Shown piece by piece: positions 1 through 5,803 of a stretch of DNA of 5,803 bases. Position 1 is the stretch's first letter. Each line of letters opens with the position of its first letter. The stretch is from an uncultured Eubacteriales bacterium. Lineage in GTDB: Bacteria; Bacillota_A; Clostridia; Oscillospirales; Acutalibacteraceae. The notes beneath the pieces are model-generated. The model was not told the origin of the DNA. It worked only from the letters and a program-made list of their open reading frames with translations, and searched no databases. The stretch lies in the NCBI GenBank assembly GCA_934454005.1, contig CAKSGI010000129.1, positions 1 through 5,803 of the forward strand, in the 5' to 3' direction. A program made the translations under genes and the position numbers.

Positions 1-889
1 GGATTGCATCTTCTGTTTGAATACAGATTTCACCAGTCTCCGTAGAACCGTAAGAAGATTTAATATAAACTCCAAATTTATGATAAAATGACCTAGCTAT
101 CTCCGTATTTAAGGCAAAACCCGCGTTAAGCATATTCTTTGGTATATGTATTTTATCAACCTTTTTCATCTTTGTGAGCATATTCAAAACTGCTGAATTG
201 GCTGGAAAATAATCAATTTCATATTCTGTTAATATTCGAACTATTTTTTTGAAATTTACCTCACTCATAATATAAAAATCGGATGAGCATAAAAGACCGA
301 GAAGAAAAGCACTTCCAAAGCCATAAGCATGATTCAATTGTAGCATACATAGTATTTTAGAGTACGAGAATCCTACCGTTTGTAAATGATTCACTGGTTC
401 CCATATACAAGCTTCTTCTGTTCGAATACAAAGCTTTGAACATCCAGTGGTTCCTGAAGTAGGATGTAAAATCACTGTTCCATATTTGTTTATCAACTGT
501 TTCCCCGTAAACAATTCATTGTTGCACGCCTGAATATAGACATCTGCATCTCCTATGTGCACCACAATTTTACCATTAAGGAAATCACTTACAATATAAT
601 TTATCGTATAATTATTTTTATAGTAATCTAATTCCATAGCAGTAATATTTTTACTTGCTATCAATGGAATTGCTCCAATTTCGACTAGCCCACAAAAACA
701 ATACATAAACATTACTGAAGAATGAGTTGATAATAGAACAATGCTACCTTCTACAATTCCACTCTGGTGAAATAAAGTTTTACTATTCTCAACATGATTA
801 TGAAACTTTATATTTGTAATCAATTTATCATTATCAATATCAAAAATGGTTCCTTTATATTTTTTCCTTAAACTTTGAAAATTCAACAT
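1..889 (-). CDS. AMP-forming acyl/aryl ligase (adenylation domain), 3' end outside window
   Basis: This is a member of the ANL superfamily (acyl-CoA synthetases, NRPS-type adenylation domains). Such enzymes activate a carboxylic acid with ATP to an acyl-adenylate and pass it to CoA or a carrier protein. 296 codons are visible and the frame is still open at the window edge, so the C-terminal part of the domain is missing from view. Seen motifs: the phosphate-binding A3 loop at residues 143-152 (PTSGTTGCSK, with Ser where the usual motif has Pro before the Lys), an A4-like LNHAYGFG at 185-192, and the A5 motif SYGSTETGE at 279-287. The N-terminus is short. ATG at 889 is chosen because AAGGA lies 9 bases upstream (899-903). 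The start overlaps the end of a small ORF by 7 bases, which would allow translational coupling. The substrate cannot be read from the sequence. The carbamoyltransferase remnant and radical SAM genes upstream suggest a role in a biosynthetic cluster rather than in general fatty acid metabolism (inference). Confidence 0.9.
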   Translation of the reverse strand, partial: MLNFQSLRKKYKGTIFDIDNDKLITNIKFHNHVENSKTLFHQSGIVEGSIVLLSTHSSVMFMYCFCGLVEIGAIPLIASKNITAMELDYYKNNYTINYIVSDFLNGKIVVHIGDADVYIQACNNELFTGKQLINKYGTVILHPTSGTTGCSKLCIRTEEACIWEPVNHLQTVGFSYSKILCMLQLNHAYGFGSAFLLGLLCSSDFYIMSEVNFKKIVRILTEYEIDYFPANSAVLNMLTKMKKVDKIHIPKNMLNAGFALNTEIARSFYHKFGVYIKSSYGSTETGEICIQTEDAI

Positions 890-1017
890 ATCTTAGAATC
901 CTTTTCTTTCATATGAACTGTAAGCTGATGTATTTCTTCATAAATTGGTATATATTTGCGAACTAGTAAATCAAGACCGTTATATTTAGTTTCATATGTA
1001 GATAATATATATGTCAT
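883..1017 (-). CDS. possible small ORF, 44 aa, overlapping the ligase start
   Basis: The reading frame runs from ATG at 1017 to TGA at 883-885 and gives a 44-residue, mixed-charge peptide that begins MTYILSTYETKYNG and ends MKEKDSKIC. Its stop lies inside the first codons of the ligase gene (7-base overlap), an arrangement typical of coupled genes in an operon. Against it: the only Shine-Dalgarno-like AAGG lies about 20 bases upstream of the ATG, which is too far, and a TAA lies in frame not far upstream. The peptide resembles no family I recognise. It may be a real small protein, or the last intact piece of a larger broken gene, since the DNA just upstream is also a decayed reading frame. 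Confidence 0.35.
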   Translation of the reverse strand: MTYILSTYETKYNGLDLLVRKYIPIYEEIHQLTVHMKEKDSKIC

Positions 1018-1058
1018 TTTATCATCAATATATGACCTTACAATTATTTAAAAAATAC

Positions 1059-1513
1059 TTATCTCAAATTCAAATGACATCCACGACCCTTTGCTTCTGC
1101 CGCAAATACATTATGATTATTTACTTGCACATACACAAATTCATGCTTATTATCTGCTAAATAAGGTAGTCGAATATCCATTTTCAAATATACATCTTTA
1201 TATTCCACACAAAACAATAAAAATTTGATTTATTTTTTATTGAACTATAATAAATTGGTAATTCAGTATTGATTCGATTTATGTATTTCATTCTATAAGA
1301 TAGTTTAATGTCATAAAACTGACTACTCAAAGCATAATATGATTCAAGCAAATTAATTTTTCTACCTGCATGAATGCCATGATTTTTTATGAGAAGCTCA
1401 TCAACCCAGTCTGTACTGATGTCCATTTCCTGAATACTTGTTATCATAGTACGTATTAGATCATATTCAATATATCTGAGATGGTTCGGTATATAATAAT
1501 TAAAATTATTATT
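1059..1513 (-). pseudogene. broken coding sequence of unknown family (one frameshift, upstream in-frame stop)
   Basis: Two adjacent minus-strand frames join into one plausible protein. The first is open from 1513 (just after a TGA at 1514-1516) to a TGA at 1184-1186 and contains PNHLRYIEYDLIRTMITSIQ and later HAGRKINLLESYYALSSQFY. The second is open from 1229 to a TAA at 1059-1061 and contains FLLFCVEYKDVYLKMDIRLP and ends AAEAKGRGCHLNLR. The frame change must fall between 1187 and 1229, near short A and T runs. The first frame also stays open upstream of the TGA at 1514, so a nonsense change is possible there too. The ATG at 1447 has no ribosome binding site and the frame continues upstream of it, so an intact 87-residue gene starting there is unlikely. 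I do not recognise the family. It could be a separate cluster gene or a diverged internal part of the carbamoyltransferase; no hallmark of that family is seen here. Confidence 0.55.
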
Positions 1514-1604
1514 TCATCTGCTGCTGTTATTCAAACGATAATAACTTTGATTCATTAGATACGATATATTTATAATATTCAGTTTCATATATTCTATCAT
1601 TAAT

Positions 1605-1793
1605 TCATAAGTATCTCTGTTTAATTGCAAAGAGTTCCCCATATTGTAAGTAATAATAAAATACATTGACTGGCATTCTGTTATTATTTATGCGTGTAAA
1701 TCTTTCTTACTGTACAGTTGCCTTTACTTTCCCATCAACAATAAGACAACAAGCCGAATCATGATATAATGCTGAAATACCAATGATATTCAT
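1605..1793 (-). pseudogene. carbamoyltransferase (NodU/CmcH family), N-terminal fragment with nonsense codon
   Basis: The frame from ATG at 1793 begins MNIIGISALYHDSACCLIVD, the N-terminal strand-loop signature of NodU/CmcH/TobZ-type O-carbamoyltransferases, including the HDS metal/nucleotide-binding segment. These enzymes use carbamoyl phosphate and ATP to carbamoylate hydroxyl groups of antibiotics or Nod factors. Codon 29 is TAA (1707-1709). The frame then continues with ERFTRINNNRMPVNVFYY, matching the family's conserved QEERFTR...R-P-N block. The stop therefore sits where a Glu codon is expected and is one base change from GAA. A second stop follows at codon 63 (1605-1607). The family is usually about 550-600 residues, and no catalytic C-terminal half is visible, so the gene is both interrupted and truncated. 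AAGG at 1801-1804, 7 bases upstream, supports the start. Between 1514 and 1604 two frames are partly open and neither could be assigned. Confidence 0.88.
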
Positions 1794-1907
1794 AACGTTA
1801 CCTTGTATAACAAGTAGAGAAATTGCTATACCTAATCCTTTTCACAAATTTACAGATTTTTAAACAAGAAAATATCTAATATTTTAACATATATATTTAT
1901 ATACTGT

Positions 1908-3452
1908 CTACTTGCATGAATAATCATATTTGTCAACGATTCTACAAAGCTCCGTAGTTAGTCTATGAATAACCTCACCATATTGATCCAGCCTTTGAAC
2001 AATTTCATTTTTTTCTATATTACATTCTACTGATGTACAAACATAATCAATGACATCTAGATCTGTCTCTAAAAACTGAAGTTTTAGTTCTTCAATATAC
2101 CTGATATCCTCTCCTTTATTTTTAGATCTTCTAATATTAGATATGTAACTCATTTTCTGATAGAATGGATCAATGTAAGGATACCAACAATCTTTTAATA
2201 TATTGTAAGCTTGCTCTACTCCATCATTTATAAATTCATACTTACGTTCATTTGGCTTTAACAATCCCTTGACTTCTAACTCCTCATATACCTTAGTTCC
2301 TTCAATTAACATTAATACACTCTTTGAAAACGGAATCTGTTCTTCAGGTGTTGTTTGTCTGCAGAAATTTGTTTCACGTATGAGTCGTATATTTTCATGA
2401 ATTTCTGAAAATGTAATATATGGATCAAAAAAAATAAATCCAATATTCAAATAAACATCTAAACCTGTTAGTAATTTTATAGCTTGAATATTCGTCTCAA
2501 CTTTTAAATCTTTTTGGAAAAAGTCTAGCTGCCTCTGATTAAAACTTTCAATTCCAACAAAAAGATGCGTCATGCCAAACTCAACCATCTTCTTAATCTG
2601 TTCATAGTTATATATAGCATCATTCGCCCTTGCCTGACATCGATACTCTAAGTTATAGTTCTTACATGCTAAAAGATCAAACAACTCATTAAGCCATTGT
2701 TGACGTACATTGGAGGCCTCAAAGAATGTTTCATCAGAAACGTAAATAACCTGAGGATCATATAACTGTACTAACTCTTCTAGTTCTGATACAAAGTCAG
2801 TTACACTTCTATTCCTTTTCTTTTTCCCAATACAATTATCATAAAATTCCTTCACACCACAAAATGTACATCTTCCGTAACAACCTCTTGATGATATGAT
2901 GGGAACCATATAATTATTTTTTCCAACAATCCTCTTTGGATAAGGAAGAGCATCTAGATTTTCAATCAGTTTTCTAGGTGCTGTATCAATAATTTTTCCA
3001 TCTTCAACATAGGATATCCCTTCTATGCACCTCCAGTTGTCTCCTTTGTCCAGTTTTTTTGCCAAGTCTATTGTTGTCATCTCACCTTCACCAACTACAA
3101 TGCAGTCAATGAAATAAAATGTTCGAAATGTCTCTTCTCTATAGAGCGTGGGATAATAACCCCCTATATAGAGAAAACAATCCAATTTTCTTTTTATCTT
3201 AATTGCTAATTTTAATGCAAAGGATTTATTGTAAAAATATACGGAGATTCCAATTAAATCATACTTTTTTTCTTCCAGTTGTTTCATGACTGCACTGATA
3301 TTCATATTCTGTATTTGACACTCAATAATATCTGTCTCATAACCATGTTTTTCTAAACATGAGGCAATATATGCAATTCCTATGTGTTGCATAGAATACA
3401 TATTGCTCAAATACCCGTCAGAGCACGGTGGATTAATTAAACATATTTTCAT
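1908..3452 (-). CDS. B12-binding-domain radical SAM protein
   Basis: This is an intact 514-residue protein of the cobalamin-binding-domain radical SAM class (BchE-like architecture). Residues 1-10 (MKICLINPPC), the GIAYIASCLEKHGY stretch at 25-38, IGGYYPT at 96-102 and VVGEGE at 119-124 match the usual N-terminal Rossmann-type B12-binding domain. The DxHxxG cobalamin-ligand motif is absent, as in many relatives. The [4Fe-4S] motif CxxxCxxC is C191, C195 and C198 within SSRGCYGRCTFCG. YVSDETFF (237-244) and FVGIESFN (298-305) are radical SAM core strands. The C-terminal part, from about 380, is unassigned. Members of this class perform methylations, cyclisations and ring rearrangements on unactivated carbons; the substrate here is unknown. 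The gene is followed by the carbamoyltransferase remnant after 114 bases. The start at 3452 is supported by the conserved N-terminus rather than by a well-spaced ribosome binding site: GGAGGT lies 28 bases upstream, with a palindrome between. Single-copy and intact in an otherwise decaying neighbourhood. Confidence 0.92.
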   Translation of the reverse strand: MKICLINPPCSDGYLSNMYSMQHIGIAYIASCLEKHGYETDIIECQIQNMNISAVMKQLEEKKYDLIGISVYFYNKSFALKLAIKIKRKLDCFLYIGGYYPTLYREETFRTFYFIDCIVVGEGEMTTIDLAKKLDKGDNWRCIEGISYVEDGKIIDTAPRKLIENLDALPYPKRIVGKNNYMVPIISSRGCYGRCTFCGVKEFYDNCIGKKKRNRSVTDFVSELEELVQLYDPQVIYVSDETFFEASNVRQQWLNELFDLLACKNYNLEYRCQARANDAIYNYEQIKKMVEFGMTHLFVGIESFNQRQLDFFQKDLKVETNIQAIKLLTGLDVYLNIGFIFFDPYITFSEIHENIRLIRETNFCRQTTPEEQIPFSKSVLMLIEGTKVYEELEVKGLLKPNERKYEFINDGVEQAYNILKDCWYPYIDPFYQKMSYISNIRRSKNKGEDIRYIEELKLQFLETDLDVIDYVCTSVECNIEKNEIVQRLDQYGEVIHRLTTELCRIVDKYDYSCK

Positions 3453-3486
3453 ACTCTCTTAATATCATACGATATTAATAACCTCC
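3453..3486 (-). promoter_or_regulatory. ribosome binding site with a hairpin-sized palindrome in the spacer
   Basis: On the minus strand a strong GGAGGT (3481-3486) is followed by a perfect 8-bp inverted repeat (TTAATATC at 3471-3478 and GATATTAA at 3459-3466, 4-base loop), then GAGAGT and the ATG of the B12/radical SAM gene at 3452. The linear distance from GGAGGT to ATG is 28 bases, too long for normal initiation. If the stem forms, only 8 bases remain (TA plus GAGAGT), which is the usual spacing. Other readings: GAGAG (3454-3458) acts as a weak site on its own; the palindrome is a protein-binding operator; or GGAGGT serves the ATG at 3468, 12 bases away, which opens an 11-residue leader peptide that ends at 3433 in another frame. 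Confidence 0.5.
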
Positions 3487-3648
3487 ATTTTTATTATTCG
3501 AGCCCTAATCAAAACTCATTAAACCGCATAGATAAGAAATTTGGGGCAATAATTTTTAAATATATCACTAAAATATGTAGAAACAGTCCACCAACTTTAG
3601 TATAATTAAATTGGTTCAACAACCACACGAAATGGACTGGCTGTTATC

Positions 3649-4029
3649 TATCTCCAAGATGTTATACTGGACATTATTTTTTCACATCCGCACCCAAAGC
3701 AAGCTTTTATAACAAACTGTTTCTTAATCTCGACTTATCTGATTCTCCCAAATTTACTACCAAAACAGGAAGAATCGGTTACTCAAAAAAATCATGCTTT
3801 GTGCTTTTATTGTAATGAAATGTGAATGTTTTTCCTGCATTAATAATTAGTGGATTATCCTAACAATAACTTGATAATTGCACATTACTGCAGTTTCAAT
3901 ATTATTAAGCTGCTGCCATCATATTCAGCCTTTAACCATTTTATAAGAAAGTTTAACAACAAGCTTCTCAAAAAACTTAATGTCATATTTTTCTTCAGGC
4001 TCCGGCTTTTTTGCTGCGGTCTACTTTGA
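3649..4029 (+). mobile_element. decayed insertion sequence: N-terminal remnant of a DDE transposase
   Basis: Four plus-strand pieces in changing frames read as the start of one transposase of the IS1182/IS5-like type with an InsH-type N-terminal domain. The pieces are: DVILDIIFSHPHPKQAF (about 3658-3708), FLNLDLSDSPKFTTKTGRIG and YSKKS (about 3720-3794), LCAFIVMKCECFS (about 3797-3835), and LVDYPNNNLIIAHYCSFN followed by LLPSYSAFNHFIRKFNNKLL (3847-4029, ending in TGA). The order and spacing match the family N-terminus (the GRxGYS block, the FIVMKCEGFS helix, the HYCGF and RFxRK blocks). At least three frameshifts separate the pieces. The central and C-terminal catalytic DDE region is absent, because the next gene ends at 4063. 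The remnant is antiparallel to the operon and splits the nucleotidyltransferase-like gene from the B12/radical SAM gene. Terminal inverted repeats were not found. 3487-3648 shows nothing else assignable. Confidence 0.75.
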
Positions 4030-4062
4030 TATGCCTATTTTTATGATTATGTTCCTTTAGTG

Positions 4063-4539
4063 CTAATTAGCTATCTTCTGCTTTATTTTAGGCAAGGCGT
4101 TTTGCTTATATCTATTATTATTTAAATATTCTTTGTATTTTTTTTTTAACATTGCATTTGCTATTAGCTTCAAATCTTTTTGACTCTTTTCTTCCTCTAT
4201 ACTAATTGCTTTTAAATGAAGTAATTTTTCAAGTGACATAATAAGGTAGTCATTTTCCTCAATTGCATTCTCTCGATAAAAATTATAATCATAATAACGA
4301 ATGGATTCCCAAACTTCATAATTGGCTATATCTAATACTCTATCCATTTGAAACTGTCTTTCAAGATATCCCTTTTTTTTCAAACATTCATAATCATATC
4401 GACTTACAATCAAATCAATATCGTCTCCTGCATTTCGAAGACCATAATACTCCATTGCTTTTCCGCCGACAATGATTGGCTTATCTCGAAATGAATACCG
4501 AAATGTCTTTTCAACATCTATTCTAATCTTACACTTCAT
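4063..4539 (-). CDS. small nucleotidyltransferase-fold protein
   Basis: This is a 158-residue soluble protein. Residues 21-44 carry the core motif of minimal or AbiEii-like nucleotidyltransferases: IIVGGKAMEYYGLR then DDIDLIV, with G25-G26 and the D40-x-D42 pair expected to bind metal. A third acidic residue is not assigned with confidence. The C-terminal third is helical and strongly basic (KDLKLIANAMLKKKYKEYL), comparable to the K-x-x-K-D-L region of that superfamily. It starts 16 bases after the stop of the HemN-like gene, and the AGG at 4548-4550 is 8 bases from its ATG, so the two genes are very likely co-transcribed. Members of this superfamily modify proteins, tRNA or small molecules such as aminoglycosides with nucleotides; others are antitoxin-paired toxins. 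No adjacent antitoxin is seen. In this setting a tailoring or regulatory role is possible but unproven. Confidence 0.7.
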   Translation of the reverse strand: MKCKIRIDVEKTFRYSFRDKPIIVGGKAMEYYGLRNAGDDIDLIVSRYDYECLKKKGYLERQFQMDRVLDIANYEVWESIRYYDYNFYRENAIEENDYLIMSLEKLLHLKAISIEEEKSQKDLKLIANAMLKKKYKEYLNNNRYKQNALPKIKQKIAN

Positions 4540-4555
4540 AATCTAAACCTAATCC

Positions 4556-5803
4556 TTATGTATTCGTATTATCTTGATTATACGGATTCTTGTTTTGTAG
4601 TTTTGATTTATATAGAGCAACCAGCTTTCTGTTTTTCTGCCGTTCTCCAACGAATAAATTTTGAATGTTACCAATATAGGTAAGTCCCTCATCCGTTAGT
4701 TCAAGGTACTCATTATCTTCCTTCATATATCCATCAGCAATCAGTTCTTTTATTATATTCTCAAATCTGACAAATGATTTCAGTTTTTTTGAAGAAAATC
4801 GCACTAAACTGATTGCATAAATCATCTCTTTTTCCAACTTTTCTTCTTCCTGAATCAGATAACCAAACTGAACTCCCATATTCTCTTGCGTTATAGCCGC
4901 AATATACTCTGATATATTTGTAAAATTTTTGGTACAATATCCATCAAAATATCCCTTGGCTGATGCACCGACACCCACATTTGTCATACAAAGAGAATTC
5001 TCATCAACTTTATTCTCACTCTTAGTAAAACACATTGAGGAATATTGGGTATATTCTGAATTCTTAAATTCATTCAAAATAATCTTACTCATTTGTACTG
5101 CTTTATCACTTTTTGGAGGATTCGTACAATAGAATGGATTATTGATAAGTGTTGCCATTTTCGTATTAGGTAGTATACTTAAACTATAAAAGTCAATGCT
5201 ACTTGCTCCAAGCTTCTTAGCATCTAAAATATCAGCATATAAGTCTTCCATAGTTTCGTCAGGGAGATTATACATAATATCTACAGAAAACTTTTCAAAT
5301 CCAACTGCTTTAATCCTTTCTACTAAACTATAGATATCGTTAACCGTAGGACGCAATGCTAGTTTTTTTCTAATATCTTTGTTGAAGGTCTGAATACCAA
5401 AACTCACCTTGGTTACTCCTTCTGCTTTTAACTGTTCTAATTTACTATCTTCAAGTAGGCTTATAACATTTCCTTCCACTGTAATCTCAGTACATTCTGA
5501 TATATCATAGAATTTTTTGATCGTGTTTAATGTTTGAATAATATACTGGATATTAACACATGCAGGGTCACCTCCACCAAAATATACACTACTTACATTT
5601 GCATTTTTACACAATTTAGTTTTTGAGTAACTAATAAGCTCCGTTTGCACACATTTATAATATTCTGCAAAACAACCTTCTTCAAAATCAATACTTTTTT
5701 CTGTATAAAACGGACAAAATATGCATTTTGATCTACAAAATGGCATATGTACATATAAACGAATATACTTGTTTTCCCTACTGTTGATATAATGACAAAA
5801 ATC
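4556..5803 (-). CDS. HemN-like radical SAM protein, 5' end outside window
   Basis: 415 residues are visible and the frame is open to the window edge. The ATG at 5746 is an internal Met: the 19 codons before it end in RLYVH, which is part of the family motif YxHxPFCxxxCxxC. With the first visible residue as 1, the cluster cysteines are C23, C27 and C30. The fourth Cys of coproporphyrinogen dehydrogenase HemN (CxC) is replaced by PF (31-32). SAM-binding strands follow: YFGGGDPA (74-81; the usual motif is GGGTPS), EITVEGN (106-112) and VSFGIQTFN (133-141). A NVGVGASAKGYF block lies at 275-286, and a HemN_C-type winged-helix end lies at about 330-385 (LELTDEGLTYIGNIQNLF). The family includes HemN, the haem chaperone HemW, HutW-like enzymes and class C radical SAM methyltransferases or cyclopropanases of natural-product clusters. 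The context of a B12/radical SAM gene, a carbamoyltransferase and a ligase favours a tailoring enzyme over haem synthesis (inference). Confidence 0.88.
   Translation of the reverse strand, partial: DFCHYINSRENKYIRLYVHMPFCRSKCIFCPFYTEKSIDFEEGCFAEYYKCVQTELISYSKTKLCKNANVSSVYFGGGDPACVNIQYIIQTLNTIKKFYDISECTEITVEGNVISLLEDSKLEQLKAEGVTKVSFGIQTFNKDIRKKLALRPTVNDIYSLVERIKAVGFEKFSVDIMYNLPDETMEDLYADILDAKKLGASSIDFYSLSILPNTKMATLINNPFYCTNPPKSDKAVQMSKIILNEFKNSEYTQYSSMCFTKSENKVDENSLCMTNVGVGASAKGYFDGYCTKNFTNISEYIAAITQENMGVQFGYLIQEEEKLEKEMIYAISLVRFSSKKLKSFVRFENIIKELIADGYMKEDNEYLELTDEGLTYIGNIQNLFVGERQKNRKLVALYKSKLQNKNPYNQDNTNT

Noticed and set aside
1184..1447. Intact 87-codon gene starting at 1447
   Set aside because: No ribosome binding site precedes the ATG, coding-like sequence continues upstream in the same frame to 1513, and the sense continues downstream in a shifted frame to 1059. 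It is treated as part of a pseudogene.
1514..1604. Coding continuation of the carbamoyltransferase in either of two partly open minus-strand frames
   Set aside because: Neither frame shows carbamoyltransferase motifs and both contain stops, so no assignment was made.
1794..1907. Terminator after the B12/radical SAM gene
   Set aside because: The stretch is AT-rich with weak inverted repeats but no GC-rich stem followed by a T run.
3487..3600. Promoter upstream of the B12/radical SAM gene
   Set aside because: AT-rich hexamers resembling -10 boxes occur (for example TATATT), but none has a convincing -35 at proper spacing.
4263..4475. Plus-strand ORF of 70 codons
   Set aside because: It lies wholly inside the minus-strand nucleotidyltransferase-like gene, including its GG-DxD motif; no ribosome binding site or recognisable protein.
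4929..5132. Plus-strand ORF of 67 codons
   Set aside because: It is the antisense shadow of the HemN-like gene, which has clear family motifs across this region.
5744..5746. ATG at 5746 as the start of the HemN-like gene
   Set aside because: The open frame continues to the window edge and the codons before it encode the conserved Tyr-x-His part of the radical SAM motif.

Overview
The window is an AT-rich stretch, most likely from an anaerobic gut-type Firmicute (Clostridia, perhaps Lachnospiraceae). The signs are the low GC content, AAGG/GGAGG-type ribosome binding sites, two radical SAM enzymes, and a transposase remnant that resembles clostridial elements. This placement is inferred from composition and gene style only.

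Every host gene that can be supported lies on the minus strand, so transcription runs from high to low coordinates. In that order the window holds: (1) a HemN-like radical SAM protein, 5803 to 4556, whose 5' end lies outside the window; (2) a small protein with a nucleotidyltransferase-type GG...DxD motif, 4539 to 4063, 16 bases downstream; (3) a decayed, frameshifted N-terminal piece of a DDE transposase on the opposite strand, about 3649 to 4029; (4) an intact radical SAM protein with an N-terminal B12-binding-type domain, 3452 to 1908, with an unusual translation start region; (5) the start of a NodU/CmcH-type carbamoyltransferase, 1793 to 1605, killed by a stop at codon 29 and then cut off; (6) a second broken reading frame of unknown identity, 1513 to 1059; (7) a possible 44-codon ORF, 1017 to 883, overlapping the next start; (8) the N-terminal two thirds of an AMP-forming acyl/aryl ligase (adenylation domain), 889 to beyond position 1.

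The mix of an adenylate-forming ligase, an O-carbamoyltransferase, two radical SAM enzymes of different classes and a nucleotidyltransferase-like protein looks like part of a small-molecule biosynthetic cluster. The product cannot be named. At least the carbamoylation step is dead in this genome and a transposable element has come and decayed in the middle, so the locus appears to be degenerating. The intact frames of both radical SAM genes, the NTase-like gene and the ligase suggest either recent inactivation or continued use of the remaining genes.

Gene-poor stretches: 1794-1907 holds only the carbamoyltransferase ribosome binding site and AT-rich spacer, with no convincing terminator. 3487-4062 holds the transposase remnant and otherwise nothing that could be assigned; no confident promoter was found there.
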